A program made the translations under genes and the position numbers. A stretch of DNA of 63,242 nt from assembly GCA_039923495.1 (NCBI GenBank), contig JBDTCO010000029.1, forward strand, positions 1 through 63,242. The letters run 5' to 3'. This document shows positions 36,769 to 46,778 of the stretch, one piece after another. How positions within the stretch are numbered: position 1 is the stretch's first letter; each line of letters starts with the position of its first letter. The stretch is from JBDTCO01 sp039923495 (GTDB lineage: Bacteria; Myxococcota_A; Polyangia; Palsa-1104). Under the pieces are notes generated by a model, which had not been told where the DNA came from, made no database searches, and saw only the letters and a list, made by a program, of their open reading frames with translations.

Positions 36769-37989
36769 GCCGGCACGATCGGCCAACGTAGGACACGCTG
36801 CGCGTGCGCGAGCCAGGTCGGGCTTGTGCGCGAACGGATAGCCGAGCGAAGACAGCACCGCATTCTCGACGAAGAACGGCGCGTAGACTGCGTCGCGACC
36901 CGCGAGGTCACGCAGGAGCTCCACGATGAGGTCCTGCGTGACGTAGTAGCTCCTGCCCCGATCCTCCGCGCCCAGCATGCCGTCGTAGAACGACAGCGAC
37001 GAGGGCTCGAGCGCCATCGACCAGTCGGAGCGATCGACGCCCGCGCGCTCGGCGAGCGCCACGAGCCTCGTCAGCGAGTCGACGTCGGAGAGCTCTTGCA
37101 TGCGCACGTGCGGACCATGTTGCGCGTGTACACCGAGACGTAGGAGGCGGGCCACGTTCTCGCGCTCGAGGTCACGCTGCACGTCGCGCGATGGAAGTGC
37201 GTGGCCGTCGCACGCGAGCAGCATCGCGAGCAGCCCCGGCTCGTTGTCGCGGAAGCGCGCGCTGGCCGAGAGCTTGCGGAAGATGCGCTTGCGGTTGAGC
37301 TCGCCGAGCGCCATGCCGAGTCGCGTGTTCGGCTGGTAGACGAGCTCGTTCGCGGAGGCCGCCACCACGCGCGACGACAGCGTCCGCGGTGGAAGGTACG
37401 GGCTCGTGCGACTGCCCTGCACCCAGCGGAGCTGCGCGTACACGCCGTGCTGCGCGCTCGTGCCAAGGAAGGCGGTGTAGTCGGCGAGCTCGCGCGCGCT
37501 CGACGGGACGCCGATCGCGAACGTGTCCTCGACCGACCCGTAGAAGCCTGGCCACAGCGGGTACGAGTCGAAGATCGGACGTGTGTCGGCGCCGTGGCAC
37601 CGCGCGCACGTCGTCGCATCCTTGGCCGGGCCAGTCGCGCCGTTGAGCGTTCGCACCGATGGCACGAAGCGGTGCGTGGCGTCATCGAAAGCGAGCACCT
37701 CGAGGACGTCGTGGCCCGGTGCGGTCGGCGACCCGATGAACGTCATCACGAAGCGCGCGTCGTTCGAGAACAGGATGACGCGTGGCTGCGACGGCGTGAT
37801 GCTCGCCGCGAACGGACTGCGGCTCGCGTACACGAACGTGAAGTTCTGGCGCAGCTCGTCGGGGAGCAGCGGCACCAGGTCCACAGCGTGCTCGGGCTCT
37901 CGCTCGAGGAGTGCGTCGAGCTCTGTGAGCGAGAACGAGCCGGCGCGCGCGCTGCTGGTGACGAGCAGCAGCGCGCAGAGCCACTTCAC
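36757..37989 (-). CDS. Exported protein with one heme c motif
   Basis: 410 residues, GTG start at 37989. Signal peptide MKWLCALLLVTSSARA. A single CARCH motif (CARCHGADTRPIF, around residue 132) could bind heme c covalently. The surrounding sequence (IFDSYPLWPGFYGS) resembles proteins described as cytochrome-like in myxobacteria, but the rest has no familiar domain. It overlaps the upstream lipoprotein gene by GTGA and the convergent LOG gene by 12 bases. A redox role in the periplasm is possible. Confidence 0.75.
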   Translation of the reverse strand: MKWLCALLLVTSSARAGSFSLTELDALLEREPEHAVDLVPLLPDELRQNFTFVYASRSPFAASITPSQPRVILFSNDARFVMTFIGSPTAPGHDVLEVLAFDDATHRFVPSVRTLNGATGPAKDATTCARCHGADTRPIFDSYPLWPGFYGSVEDTFAIGVPSSARELADYTAFLGTSAQHGVYAQLRWVQGSRTSPYLPPRTLSSRVVAASANELVYQPNTRLGMALGELNRKRIFRKLSASARFRDNEPGLLAMLLACDGHALPSRDVQRDLERENVARLLRLGVHAQHGPHVRMQELSDVDSLTRLVALAERAGVDRSDWSMALEPSSLSFYDGMLGAEDRGRSYYVTQDLIVELLRDLAGRDAVYAPFFVENAVLSSLGYPFAHKPDLARARAACPTLADRAGSAR

Positions 37990-38312
37990 GGCTTCGGCGG
38001 GTCGCCGTACGTCGGCGTCGGTGGCTCGATCTTCGTCGATGGGTCGGGTCGCCGCTTCCCGACCGGCTCGGACGTGGCCGAGGTGCCCACGCGCGTGCCT
38101 TCGAGAGGGCCGGGCGTGTGAGGCCGTAGCGGCTCGTCCGGCGGCTCGATGCCGACGACCGGCCGATTGGGCGCCTCGAGCCCGACGTGCGGCATCTTCT
38201 CCCTGTGACGCTTCGGCCAGACCCGCTTCTTCTTCGGCGGCTTCGGCGGGGCATCGTCCGCGAGCGCAGGCGTGCAGCCAAGGACGAGCAGGGCGAGGCA
38301 GAGCGTCCGCAT
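37986..38312 (-). CDS. Proline-rich small lipoprotein
   Basis: 108 residues. The signal MRTLCLALLVLGC ends in lipobox LVLGC. The mature part is basic, then rich in proline and charged residues (PPKPPKKKRVWPKRHREK; EPPTPTYGDPPKP), likely unstructured. It is the first gene of a two-gene unit with the heme-motif protein and could tether it or span the periplasm. No family recognised. Confidence 0.65.
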   Translation of the reverse strand: MRTLCLALLVLGCTPALADDAPPKPPKKKRVWPKRHREKMPHVGLEAPNRPVVGIEPPDEPLRPHTPGPLEGTRVGTSATSEPVGKRRPDPSTKIEPPTPTYGDPPKP

Positions 38313-38342
38313 GCCCTGATGATACGCACCTCCTTGCGAGGT

Positions 38343-39350
38343 ATGTTCGGGCGCAGCGTGGGAAAGACGTTCGTCACGGGGGGTACGGGGCACGTCGGCG
38401 CGAACCTCGTGCGAGCGCTCCTCGAGCGTGGTGAGGCCGTGAAGGCGCTCGTCCGCAACAAGGGCGACCGCGCGCTCCGCGGCCTCGACCTCGAGGAGGT
38501 CGTCGGCGACCTGCACGATGAGGCCGGCATCGCGCGGGCGATGGCCGGTTGCGATCACGTGTACCACCTCGCCGCCTTCGTCTCGCTTCGGGCTGGCGCA
38601 CGAAGGGAGATCTTCGACGTCAACGTGCGCGGCACCCAGCACGTGATGAGCGCGTGTCTCGCCAAAGGCGTGCAGCGCGTCGTGTTCTGCTCGTCGTTCG
38701 GCGCCGTGGGTCGGGCGCCCGACGGCGGCGTCAGCGACGAGACGTGCGCGCTCGATCCGTTCGACACCGACCTCGACTACGACCTCTCGAAGAGCATGGC
38801 CGAGCTCGAGGTCCACCGTGCGTACGCCAGCGGCCTCGATGCGGTGATCGTGAATCCGTCCGGCATCGTCGGGCCGTGGGACGTGAAGCCATCGTCGCTG
38901 GGCAAGACCATCATCGACTTCTCCGAGCGGCGGATCCCGGCGTACATCCCCGGCTCGTTCGAGCTCGTCGCGATGCGCGATGTCGTTGCGGGGCACCTCC
39001 TGGCGATGAAGCACGGACGCGCAGGGCAGCGCTACATCCTGTCCGGCCGGCTGTGCACCGTCGACGAGCTCCTCGACGAGCTCGAGCGCCTCACCGGCAA
39101 GGCGCGCCCTCGGCTGCGCGTACCGCCGAGCATGATGATGCCCGTGGCACACCTGTCGAGCGCGTTCATGCGCAGCTTCTTCCCGCGGACGCCACCGCGC
39201 TTCACGCCCGGCACCATCAAGCTGCTCGGTCGTGGCAAGCGCGCGAGCACCGAGAAGGCGCAGCGCGAGCTCGGCTACCGGCCGACGTCCGTGTTCGCGG
39301 CGCTCGGGGAGCAGTACGACTGGTTCCGCGAGCGCCGCATCATCAGGTAG
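38343..39350 (+). CDS. NAD(P)-dependent 3beta-HSD/NSDHL/HpnA-like dehydrogenase 3
   Basis: 335 residues, a third paralogue of the two dehydrogenases in the terpenoid operon, 11 kb away. Shared marks are GGTGHVGANLVRALL, SSFGAVG, the Tyr-x3-Lys pair in YDLSK, VNPSGIVGPWDVKPSSLGK (very HpnA-like), PGSFELVAMRDVVAGHLLAM and RYILSG. The start at 38343 (MFGRSVGK) is preferred; ATG 38319 and GTG 38358 are in frame. It is monocistronic, and its 3' end overlaps the large surface protein gene by 76 bases on the other strand. Confidence 0.82.
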   Translation: MFGRSVGKTFVTGGTGHVGANLVRALLERGEAVKALVRNKGDRALRGLDLEEVVGDLHDEAGIARAMAGCDHVYHLAAFVSLRAGARREIFDVNVRGTQHVMSACLAKGVQRVVFCSSFGAVGRAPDGGVSDETCALDPFDTDLDYDLSKSMAELEVHRAYASGLDAVIVNPSGIVGPWDVKPSSLGKTIIDFSERRIPAYIPGSFELVAMRDVVAGHLLAMKHGRAGQRYILSGRLCTVDELLDELERLTGKARPRLRVPPSMMMPVAHLSSAFMRSFFPRTPPRFTPGTIKLLGRGKRASTEKAQRELGYRPTSVFAALGEQYDWFRERRIIR

Positions 39351-42300
39351 ACGACCGCGAGCAGGAACAGCCCGCTCGGGCCTCCTGCAGCGCCCGGCGC
39401 AGCGCTGCAGCCCGCGCCGCCGCCGAGGCGATCGCTGGTGGGGGGCGCGTAGGGCCGCACGTGGAGGGTGACAGTTGCGTCGGCCTGCACGATGCCGTCC
39501 GTGACGGCGTACGCGAAGCTATCGTCGCCGACGTAGTTGGGCGTGGGATCGTAGGTGACGACGCCATCCGTGAGCGTCGCCACGCCGTGTGCGGGAGGGC
39601 TCACGCTGGCAACGGCGAGGATCTGGCCGGGCTGACCGATGCGATCGTTGGCGAGCACGTCGAGCGTTGTCGAGACGTTGGCGTTCACGGTGAAGTCGTC
39701 CAAGACGGCGATGGGCGGATCGTCGACCGGCGTGACCGTGACGACGAGCGTCGCGTCCGCGGTGCCGGGCGAGCCCGCGCCGTCGTGACCGAGGTCGTCG
39801 GCGTGGAGCGTCAGCGAGGCGGCGCCATCGAAGTTGGGGTAGGGCACGAGCGTGGCGCCGGAGAGCGCGAGCGTCAGCGCGGCGGTAGAGGCGCGCACGC
39901 GCAGCACCGGGTCGAGGACGCCGTCGCCCTCGAGGAACTGCAGGCCGGTTGTCGTCGAGAGCGTGAGGACGCAGCTCGTCGCGGTGATGTCGAGCTCGAT
40001 CGGATCGCTGCCGGAGTCTGGATCGCCGATGGTGATCGACGTGCCGAGGGAGAGCGGCGTGTCCTCCGGCGTGGTGAGCCCGCGATCCACCGTGAGCGTC
40101 GGCGGCTGGTTCGGCACCGCGGGATCGATGACGCTCGTCGTGACGGACGCGGTGTTGTTCGAGATGACGGTGTCGTTCTGTGCGGCGGTGACGGTGAAGA
40201 CCGCGTCGATGCTGCCCACCCCGCCGGGCGCGGTCATCGTGATGGTGAGCGGCGCAGCAGGCCCGATGGGGACGCTGTCGCTCAGCGAGCACGACAGCGA
40301 GCTCATGCTCTGCGTGCAGGTCCAGCCCGTGCCGGTCGCGGAGACGTACGTGGCCGTGGAGGGCAGCGTGCCGACGAGCTGCACGGCCGTGGCCGTGGTT
40401 GGACCCGCGTTGGCGATGGCAACCGTGTAGACGAGTGACATGCCGAGCGCGACCGGATCTGGTGCGCCCGACGCGGTCACAGAGAGATCATCATTGCCCG
40501 GCGGCGGCAGGTTCACGGTCGTCTGCACGGTGGACGTGTTGTTGCCCACGAGCGGGTCCGTGGCGGTCGCCTTGACCGTGGCCGTGTTGGTGACGGTGGT
40601 CGCGCTCGTGGGTGCGGAGAGCGCGACGCTGATGGTGCGCGTCGCCACGGCAGCGATCGTCGGACGCGTGCAGACGATGGTGGTGCCCGGCGTATCGAGG
40701 CCGCACGTCCATCCCGAGCCGGTGGCGCTGACGAACGTCGTGCCCACCGGCAGTACATCGTCGACCTCGACGGAGTGGGCGATGACGTTCGACGGGTTCT
40801 GAACCGTGAGCGTGTAGCTCAGCGCACCGCCCGTGGTGACCGGATCGAAGAGGTCCGCCTTGGTCATGGAGAGGTCGACCGGCGTGATGGTCGTGGTGCC
40901 GCTCGCGGTGTCGTTCGCCGAGCTGCTGTCCACCACGCCAGAGCTCGTGAGGCTGACGGTGCCGCTGTTGAGGCTGTCGGTGGTCGAAGAGAGCGGAGGT
41001 GCCGTGACCGTGAGCGTGACCGAGCTGGACGCAGTGGCCAAGAGCGCGCCGTGCGAGCACGTGATGGTGGAGGTGCCGGTGCACGTGAAGCCACCACCGG
41101 TCGCGCTCACGAACGTGATACCCGCGGGGAGGACGTCGACGATCTGCAGCGACGGAGCCGATGCCGGGCCGTTGTTGACGACGGCGAATGTGTACGTGAA
41201 CGTCTCGTTCGACGCGGTCGCCGTCGGCGCGCCGAACGTGAGCGAGAGGTCGGCCTCGGGCAGCTTGACGATGACGTCGGTGCTGGCGCTGTTGTTCATG
41301 GCGTTCGGATCCTGCCTCGAGCTCACCTGCGCGGACGCGGTGATCGTGCCGGCCGTCGATGGTGCCGTGGCCGCGATGGTGATGGTCGTGACCGCGCCCG
41401 ACAGCAGCACGGGCTGCGTGCACGTCAGCACCTGGGCAACGAGCACGCACGACCATCCCGTCGCGGTGATCGTGCCGCCGGTGACGCCCGACGGGAGCGT
41501 GAGCGTCGTGATGAGGTCGTATGCGGCGTCGGGACCGCTGTTCGTGACCGTGGCAGTGTAGCTGTAGCTCGTTCCTGCCTGGACCGTCCCGGCGGAGCTC
41601 ACGAGCGCGATGGACACGTCGGCAGGCAGACACGCGATGGGCGCTGCACCCGCAGCGACGCCGGTGACGAGGACGCCCGTGTCGCCCGCGCTCGCGCCGT
41701 TCGACGGGAACTCGGACAGCGCCGAGGCGGTGGTCGTGCCCCCGAGCCCGCCCTTGATGTCGGAGGCACCGATGGTCAGCGAGGCGCCGAGCGCGATCAC
41801 GCCGCCCGCACCGCCACCGCCGGGCCCCGTCGCTGGTGCGACGCCGACAGGGAAGACGCCCGTGGTCGTGACCTGTCCGCCCGCGCCGCCGTGCGCGGAG
41901 ACAGTGAGCGTGGTGTTCCCGACCGTGCGCAGCGCGATCACGCCGCCGCCACCGCCACCGCCACCGCCGTTTCCGGAGGGAGCCAGCAAGAGGCCATTGC
42001 CCACGAGCTGCCCGTCGCGCCCGTCGCTGCCGTTCGCGCGCACGGAGCCTGCGCCGGTGAGCGAGCTCGCCACGAGGAAGACGACGCCACCACCGGTGCC
42101 GTCGGTGCTAGCGGTCGTGGTGCCGTCGAGCTGCGCCGCGCCGCCTCCACCGCCGAGGAAGATGCGCCCCCCCGACACGAGCGCGTGAGCGCCGAGGCCG
42201 CCCACCTGCTCGCGATCGTCTCCGCTCCAGCTCGCGTCGCCGGGGCCGACCTGCGTCGCGTCCTGGTTGGACGCGGAGTACGTGTAGCCGCCGCGTCCCG

Positions 42301-43201
42301 CGCCCGGGCCGCCGCGCTGCGCGAAGCTCGGGTCGAGCATCCACGCGCTGCCACCCGTGACGGTGGAGAGCATCGTGCCCTGTCCGCTGTAGGTGCCGCT
42401 CGCGGTGGTCGCGTTCGCGCCGCCGCCGCCGCCGCCGAGGTAGCCATCGCCACCGCCGCCGCCGTTCGCGGGTGCGCCGCGGCCGTAGCGACCACCGAGG
42501 CCGTCGTAGTCGGCGCTCGAGCCGGCGATGCTCTCGCCCTTCTCGCCACCGACGAGGGAGGCGCTGCGATACGCGACGACGCCGCCGCCCGGGCTCGCGG
42601 TGCCTGCCGCCGGATTGCCCGGGCGCAGGCCGAGGCCGCTCGCGTCGACGATGCCTTCGATGTCGGCGGTGGTCTGCACGTGCGCGGCGATGAAGCCGCC
42701 GGTGGCGCCGTCCCACGGCTTGCCCGTCAGCGTGACGCCGATCGGCACCGTGAGCGTCTTGTACTGCGGCACGCGCACGACCTGCGGGTGAGACGCGAGC
42801 GGATAGGCGTTGGCGAGGCCGGTGAGGCCGCAGCTCGTGTCGAGCCCGAGCACGTTGCCGGTGACGCTCGCGAGCAGCCACAGCTCGTTGGCCCCCGCGG
42901 CACCGAGCGCGCTGACGGTGCCGTACGCGGCCGAGTCGCTCGTATCGATGGTCGCACCCTGCACACCGACGACGAGGACCATGTCGCCCGCTGCGTAGCC
43001 CGTCGCGTCGGTGACCGTGAGCGAGGTGGCTCCGGCCGCGGCATCTGCGGCGAGCGCCCTGTAGAGATTGACGACCTCGCCGTTCGCGACGGTCTTGTCG
43101 CCGTCTTGCCCCGTGAGGGCGGAGCGCGTGGACGCGACCGTCGAGGCCCTGGGGCTGCACGCGGCCAGGAAGAGCACGAGCCACGGAGCGACGTAACGCA
43201 T
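39275..43201 (-). CDS. Large surface lipoprotein with Gly-rich region, DUF11 repeats and MYXO-CTERM-like tail
   Basis: 1308 residues. A lipoprotein signal (LVLFLAACSP, Cys15) opens the chain. A Gly-rich region (about 190-510) with tracts of up to ten glycines follows. Then come four DUF11/Ig-like repeats ending in SATGxGWTC-type phrases (about 520-990), a cadherin-like region starting at NQPPTLTVD and a tandem-Ig segment. The end, GGAGCSAAPG then a helix FLLAVVYLMMRRSR, looks like a MYXO-CTERM sorting signal (GCS motif, helix, Arg). It is followed by 16 extra residues (NQSYCSPSAANTDVGR). Likely cell-surface adhesin or scaffold. TATCAT lies 7 bases before the ATG. Confidence 0.87.
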   Translation of the reverse strand: MRYVAPWLVLFLAACSPRASTVASTRSALTGQDGDKTVANGEVVNLYRALAADAAAGATSLTVTDATGYAAGDMVLVVGVQGATIDTSDSAAYGTVSALGAAGANELWLLASVTGNVLGLDTSCGLTGLANAYPLASHPQVVRVPQYKTLTVPIGVTLTGKPWDGATGGFIAAHVQTTADIEGIVDASGLGLRPGNPAAGTASPGGGVVAYRSASLVGGEKGESIAGSSADYDGLGGRYGRGAPANGGGGGDGYLGGGGGGANATTASGTYSGQGTMLSTVTGGSAWMLDPSFAQRGGPGAGRGGYTYSASNQDATQVGPGDASWSGDDREQVGGLGAHALVSGGRIFLGGGGGAAQLDGTTTASTDGTGGGVVFLVASSLTGAGSVRANGSDGRDGQLVGNGLLLAPSGNGGGGGGGGGVIALRTVGNTTLTVSAHGGAGGQVTTTGVFPVGVAPATGPGGGGAGGVIALGASLTIGASDIKGGLGGTTTASALSEFPSNGASAGDTGVLVTGVAAGAAPIACLPADVSIALVSSAGTVQAGTSYSYTATVTNSGPDAAYDLITTLTLPSGVTGGTITATGWSCVLVAQVLTCTQPVLLSGAVTTITIAATAPSTAGTITASAQVSSRQDPNAMNNSASTDVIVKLPEADLSLTFGAPTATASNETFTYTFAVVNNGPASAPSLQIVDVLPAGITFVSATGGGFTCTGTSTITCSHGALLATASSSVTLTVTAPPLSSTTDSLNSGTVSLTSSGVVDSSSANDTASGTTTITPVDLSMTKADLFDPVTTGGALSYTLTVQNPSNVIAHSVEVDDVLPVGTTFVSATGSGWTCGLDTPGTTIVCTRPTIAAVATRTISVALSAPTSATTVTNTATVKATATDPLVGNNTSTVQTTVNLPPPGNDDLSVTASGAPDPVALGMSLVYTVAIANAGPTTATAVQLVGTLPSTATYVSATGTGWTCTQSMSSLSCSLSDSVPIGPAAPLTITMTAPGGVGSIDAVFTVTAAQNDTVISNNTASVTTSVIDPAVPNQPPTLTVDRGLTTPEDTPLSLGTSITIGDPDSGSDPIELDITATSCVLTLSTTTGLQFLEGDGVLDPVLRVRASTAALTLALSGATLVPYPNFDGAASLTLHADDLGHDGAGSPGTADATLVVTVTPVDDPPIAVLDDFTVNANVSTTLDVLANDRIGQPGQILAVASVSPPAHGVATLTDGVVTYDPTPNYVGDDSFAYAVTDGIVQADATVTLHVRPYAPPTSDRLGGGAGCSAAPGAAGGPSGLFLLAVVYLMMRRSRNQSYCSPSAANTDVGR
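41941..41970 (-). repeat. Trinucleotide-rich tract encoding polyglycine
   Basis: About 30 bases of GCC/ACC triplets on the plus strand (glycine codons on the coding strand) in the surface protein gene. A similar tract lies near 42420-42470. Slippage-prone, so copy number may vary. Confidence 0.6.
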
Positions 43202-43208
43202 CGGCGAA

Positions 43209-43214
43209 ATGATA
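43209..43214 (-). promoter_or_regulatory. -10 element of the surface protein gene
   Basis: Minus-strand TATCAT (43214 to 43209), 7 bases before the ATG at 43201. It shares a 52-base divergent region with the hydroxylase promoter. Confidence 0.55.
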
Positions 43215-43241
43215 GCAGAGGGCCCGCGTCCCCGGGCCTGC

Positions 43242-43247
43242 TACGCT
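43242..43247 (+). promoter_or_regulatory. -10 element of the AGMO-like hydroxylase gene
   Basis: TACGCT ends 6 bases before the ATG at 43254; leaderless spacing. Confidence 0.55.
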
Positions 43248-43253
43248 TGGTAC

Positions 43254-44462
43254 ATGGACGCACGCCTCATCGCGGTGGCCATTCCTGTGTTCTTCGTGCT
43301 CATCGCCGTCGAGCGCATCGCGCTGCGGGGCTGGCGTGATCCCGTGTACCGTCTGCACGACGCCATCGCCGATCTCTCCTGCGGCATCGGCCAGCAGACG
43401 TTGCAGGTGTTCCTCTACGTCGTCGAGCTCGGCGTCTACACGTGGCTCTTCACGCGCTTCCACGTGCTCGACATCTCGCCGCGTTCCCCGGTCGCGTGGG
43501 TCGTGCTGTGGCTTGCCGTCGACGTGGCGTACTACTGGTTCCACCGCGCGAGCCATCGCATCAACTTCCTGTGGGCCGTGCATGGCGTGCACCACCAGAG
43601 CGAGGAGTACAACCTCGCGGTCGCGCTTCGGCAGGGCTGGGTCGAGCCGCTCGTCATTGCGCCGTTCCACTGGCCGCTCGCGCTGCTCGGCTTCCCGCCC
43701 GCGATGTTCTTCACCGTGTTCACCCTGCACACGCTGTGGCAGTTCTGGCCACACACGCGTGGCATCGGTCGGCTCGGTGTCCTCGACGGGATCTTCAACA
43801 CGCCGAGCAACCACCGCTGTCACCACGCCATCAACCCGCCCTACATCGACAAGAACTATGGCGGCTTCCTCATCCTGTGGGACCGCCTGTTCGGCACGTG
43901 GGCAAAGGAGTCGGAGGCGCCCGCGTTCGGCACGGTGAAGCCGCTCAAGAGCTGGAACCCTTTGTGGGCGAACCTCTCGTACTGGGCGGAGATCGGCGCC
44001 ATCTTCCGGGCCTCGCCACGCCTCGTCGACAAGCTGCAGGCGTTCGTGCGCCCACCGGAATGGCGGCCGGCAGCCCTCGGTGGACCCGTGTCGATCCCGG
44101 AGGTCACGCGCGACGGCCAGCGACGCTACGAGGTGCACACGAGCCGGGCGCTCGACATCTACACGACCGTGGCCTTCGCGCTCGTCGCGCTGGCGGTGCC
44201 CGTGCTCACGCAGGCCCGGGCGGGGACGTCGTGGCTCGCGCTCGTCCTCGCTGCGACGTTCGTGATCGTGTCCATCGTCGCGGTCGCGGGGCTCGTCGAG
44301 AGCAAGCGCTGGGCGCGGTCACTCGAGGTCGTGCGACTGCTGGCGCTGCCGGCCGTCGCCTGGGTGTTCAGCGGGATGTCGATGGTGGCGGCGATCGCGG
44401 GCGGCGTGGCGATCGTTCAGCTCGTGTGGTTCGTCATTTGGACGCGCGGATCCGCCAGGTGA
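43254..44462 (+). CDS. Sterol desaturase-family membrane hydroxylase resembling alkylglycerol monooxygenase
   Basis: 402 residues with at least eight membrane segments. The diiron histidine motifs are YYWFHRASH (HxxxH), WAVHGVHH (HxxHH) and SNHRCHHAIN (HxxHH). The phrase HHQSEEYNLAVALRQGW and the NPPYIDKNYGGFLILWDRLFGTW segment are characteristic of the alkylglycerol monooxygenase (TMEM195) branch, which cleaves ether lipids using O2 and, in animals, tetrahydrobiopterin. The C-terminal 120 residues add four more helices. The start at 43254 is chosen for the -10 element 6 bases before it. Substrate not proven; ether lipid or sterol possible. Confidence 0.85.
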   Translation: MDARLIAVAIPVFFVLIAVERIALRGWRDPVYRLHDAIADLSCGIGQQTLQVFLYVVELGVYTWLFTRFHVLDISPRSPVAWVVLWLAVDVAYYWFHRASHRINFLWAVHGVHHQSEEYNLAVALRQGWVEPLVIAPFHWPLALLGFPPAMFFTVFTLHTLWQFWPHTRGIGRLGVLDGIFNTPSNHRCHHAINPPYIDKNYGGFLILWDRLFGTWAKESEAPAFGTVKPLKSWNPLWANLSYWAEIGAIFRASPRLVDKLQAFVRPPEWRPAALGGPVSIPEVTRDGQRRYEVHTSRALDIYTTVAFALVALAVPVLTQARAGTSWLALVLAATFVIVSIVAVAGLVESKRWARSLEVVRLLALPAVAWVFSGMSMVAAIAGGVAIVQLVWFVIWTRGSAR

Positions 44463-44919
44463 GCGATGAGCGACCGCTCGCTCGCTCGATGTCGATCTTC
44501 AGCTCCGAGGCTCGACGAAGCGACGCGTACAGCAAGAGCGCGTCGTCGGCGCTCTTGAACGGGCGTCCGTTGATCGCACGCACGAGGTCGCCGTTCTGCA
44601 GGCCGAGCCGGCCAAAGATCGAGGCCGGCCGGATCGCGTAGAGCTTGAAGCCGGACGGCGCACCATCCATCTGGATCGGCACGAGCCGCACGCTGCGCAC
44701 CAGCAGCTCCGTGTTCGCCAGCACCCGATCGACGAGCGGTCGTGCGATCTCGTACGTGTTGCGGCCCTTGGCGTGGATGCCTTCGTCGAGCTCGGCCAGG
44801 GTGAAGGCCGGCGGCTCCGCGACCTGCACGACCTTCGGCGGCGCATCGGCCGGACACGGCGTGGCAGCGCACAGGAGACCGACGATCAGAACGACGAAGC
44901 GCAGTGGGGTGAGCGTCAT
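44434..44919 (-). CDS. Exported PDZ-domain protein (GspC-like)
   Basis: 161 residues. The signal peptide LRFVVLIVGLLCAATPCPA is followed by a linker and a C-terminal PDZ domain: GFKLYAIRPASIFGRLGLQN, then GDLVRAINGRPFKSADDAL. The same PDZ type occurs at the end of GspC of type II secretion systems, but no secretion genes lie nearby. It may guide a substrate or partner in the periplasm. GAGG precedes the ATG. Its end overlaps the convergent hydroxylase gene by 29 bases. Confidence 0.8.
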   Translation of the reverse strand: MTLTPLRFVVLIVGLLCAATPCPADAPPKVVQVAEPPAFTLAELDEGIHAKGRNTYEIARPLVDRVLANTELLVRSVRLVPIQMDGAPSGFKLYAIRPASIFGRLGLQNGDLVRAINGRPFKSADDALLLYASLRRASELKIDIERASGRSSLTWRIRASK

Positions 44920-44952
44920 GGGGTGAACCTCGTGTGGCCTATCAACGAGATG

Positions 44953-46758
<1,806 letters not shown>

Positions 46759-46778
46759 GACGGGGTGATAACACGACG

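Noticed and set aside
41610..42188. Proline-rich plus-strand frame resembling a structural protein
   Set aside because: It is the reverse complement of glycine-rich codons in the surface protein gene.
41941..42470. Repeated GCC/ACC runs considered as a CRISPR-like or satellite array
   Set aside because: No regular repeat-spacer structure; they are polyglycine codons in a Gly-rich surface protein.
40775..43339. Plus-strand frame of 854 codons opposite the surface protein
   Set aside because: Low-complexity Arg/Ala/Glu-rich translation produced by the repetitive Gly/Thr codons on the other strand.
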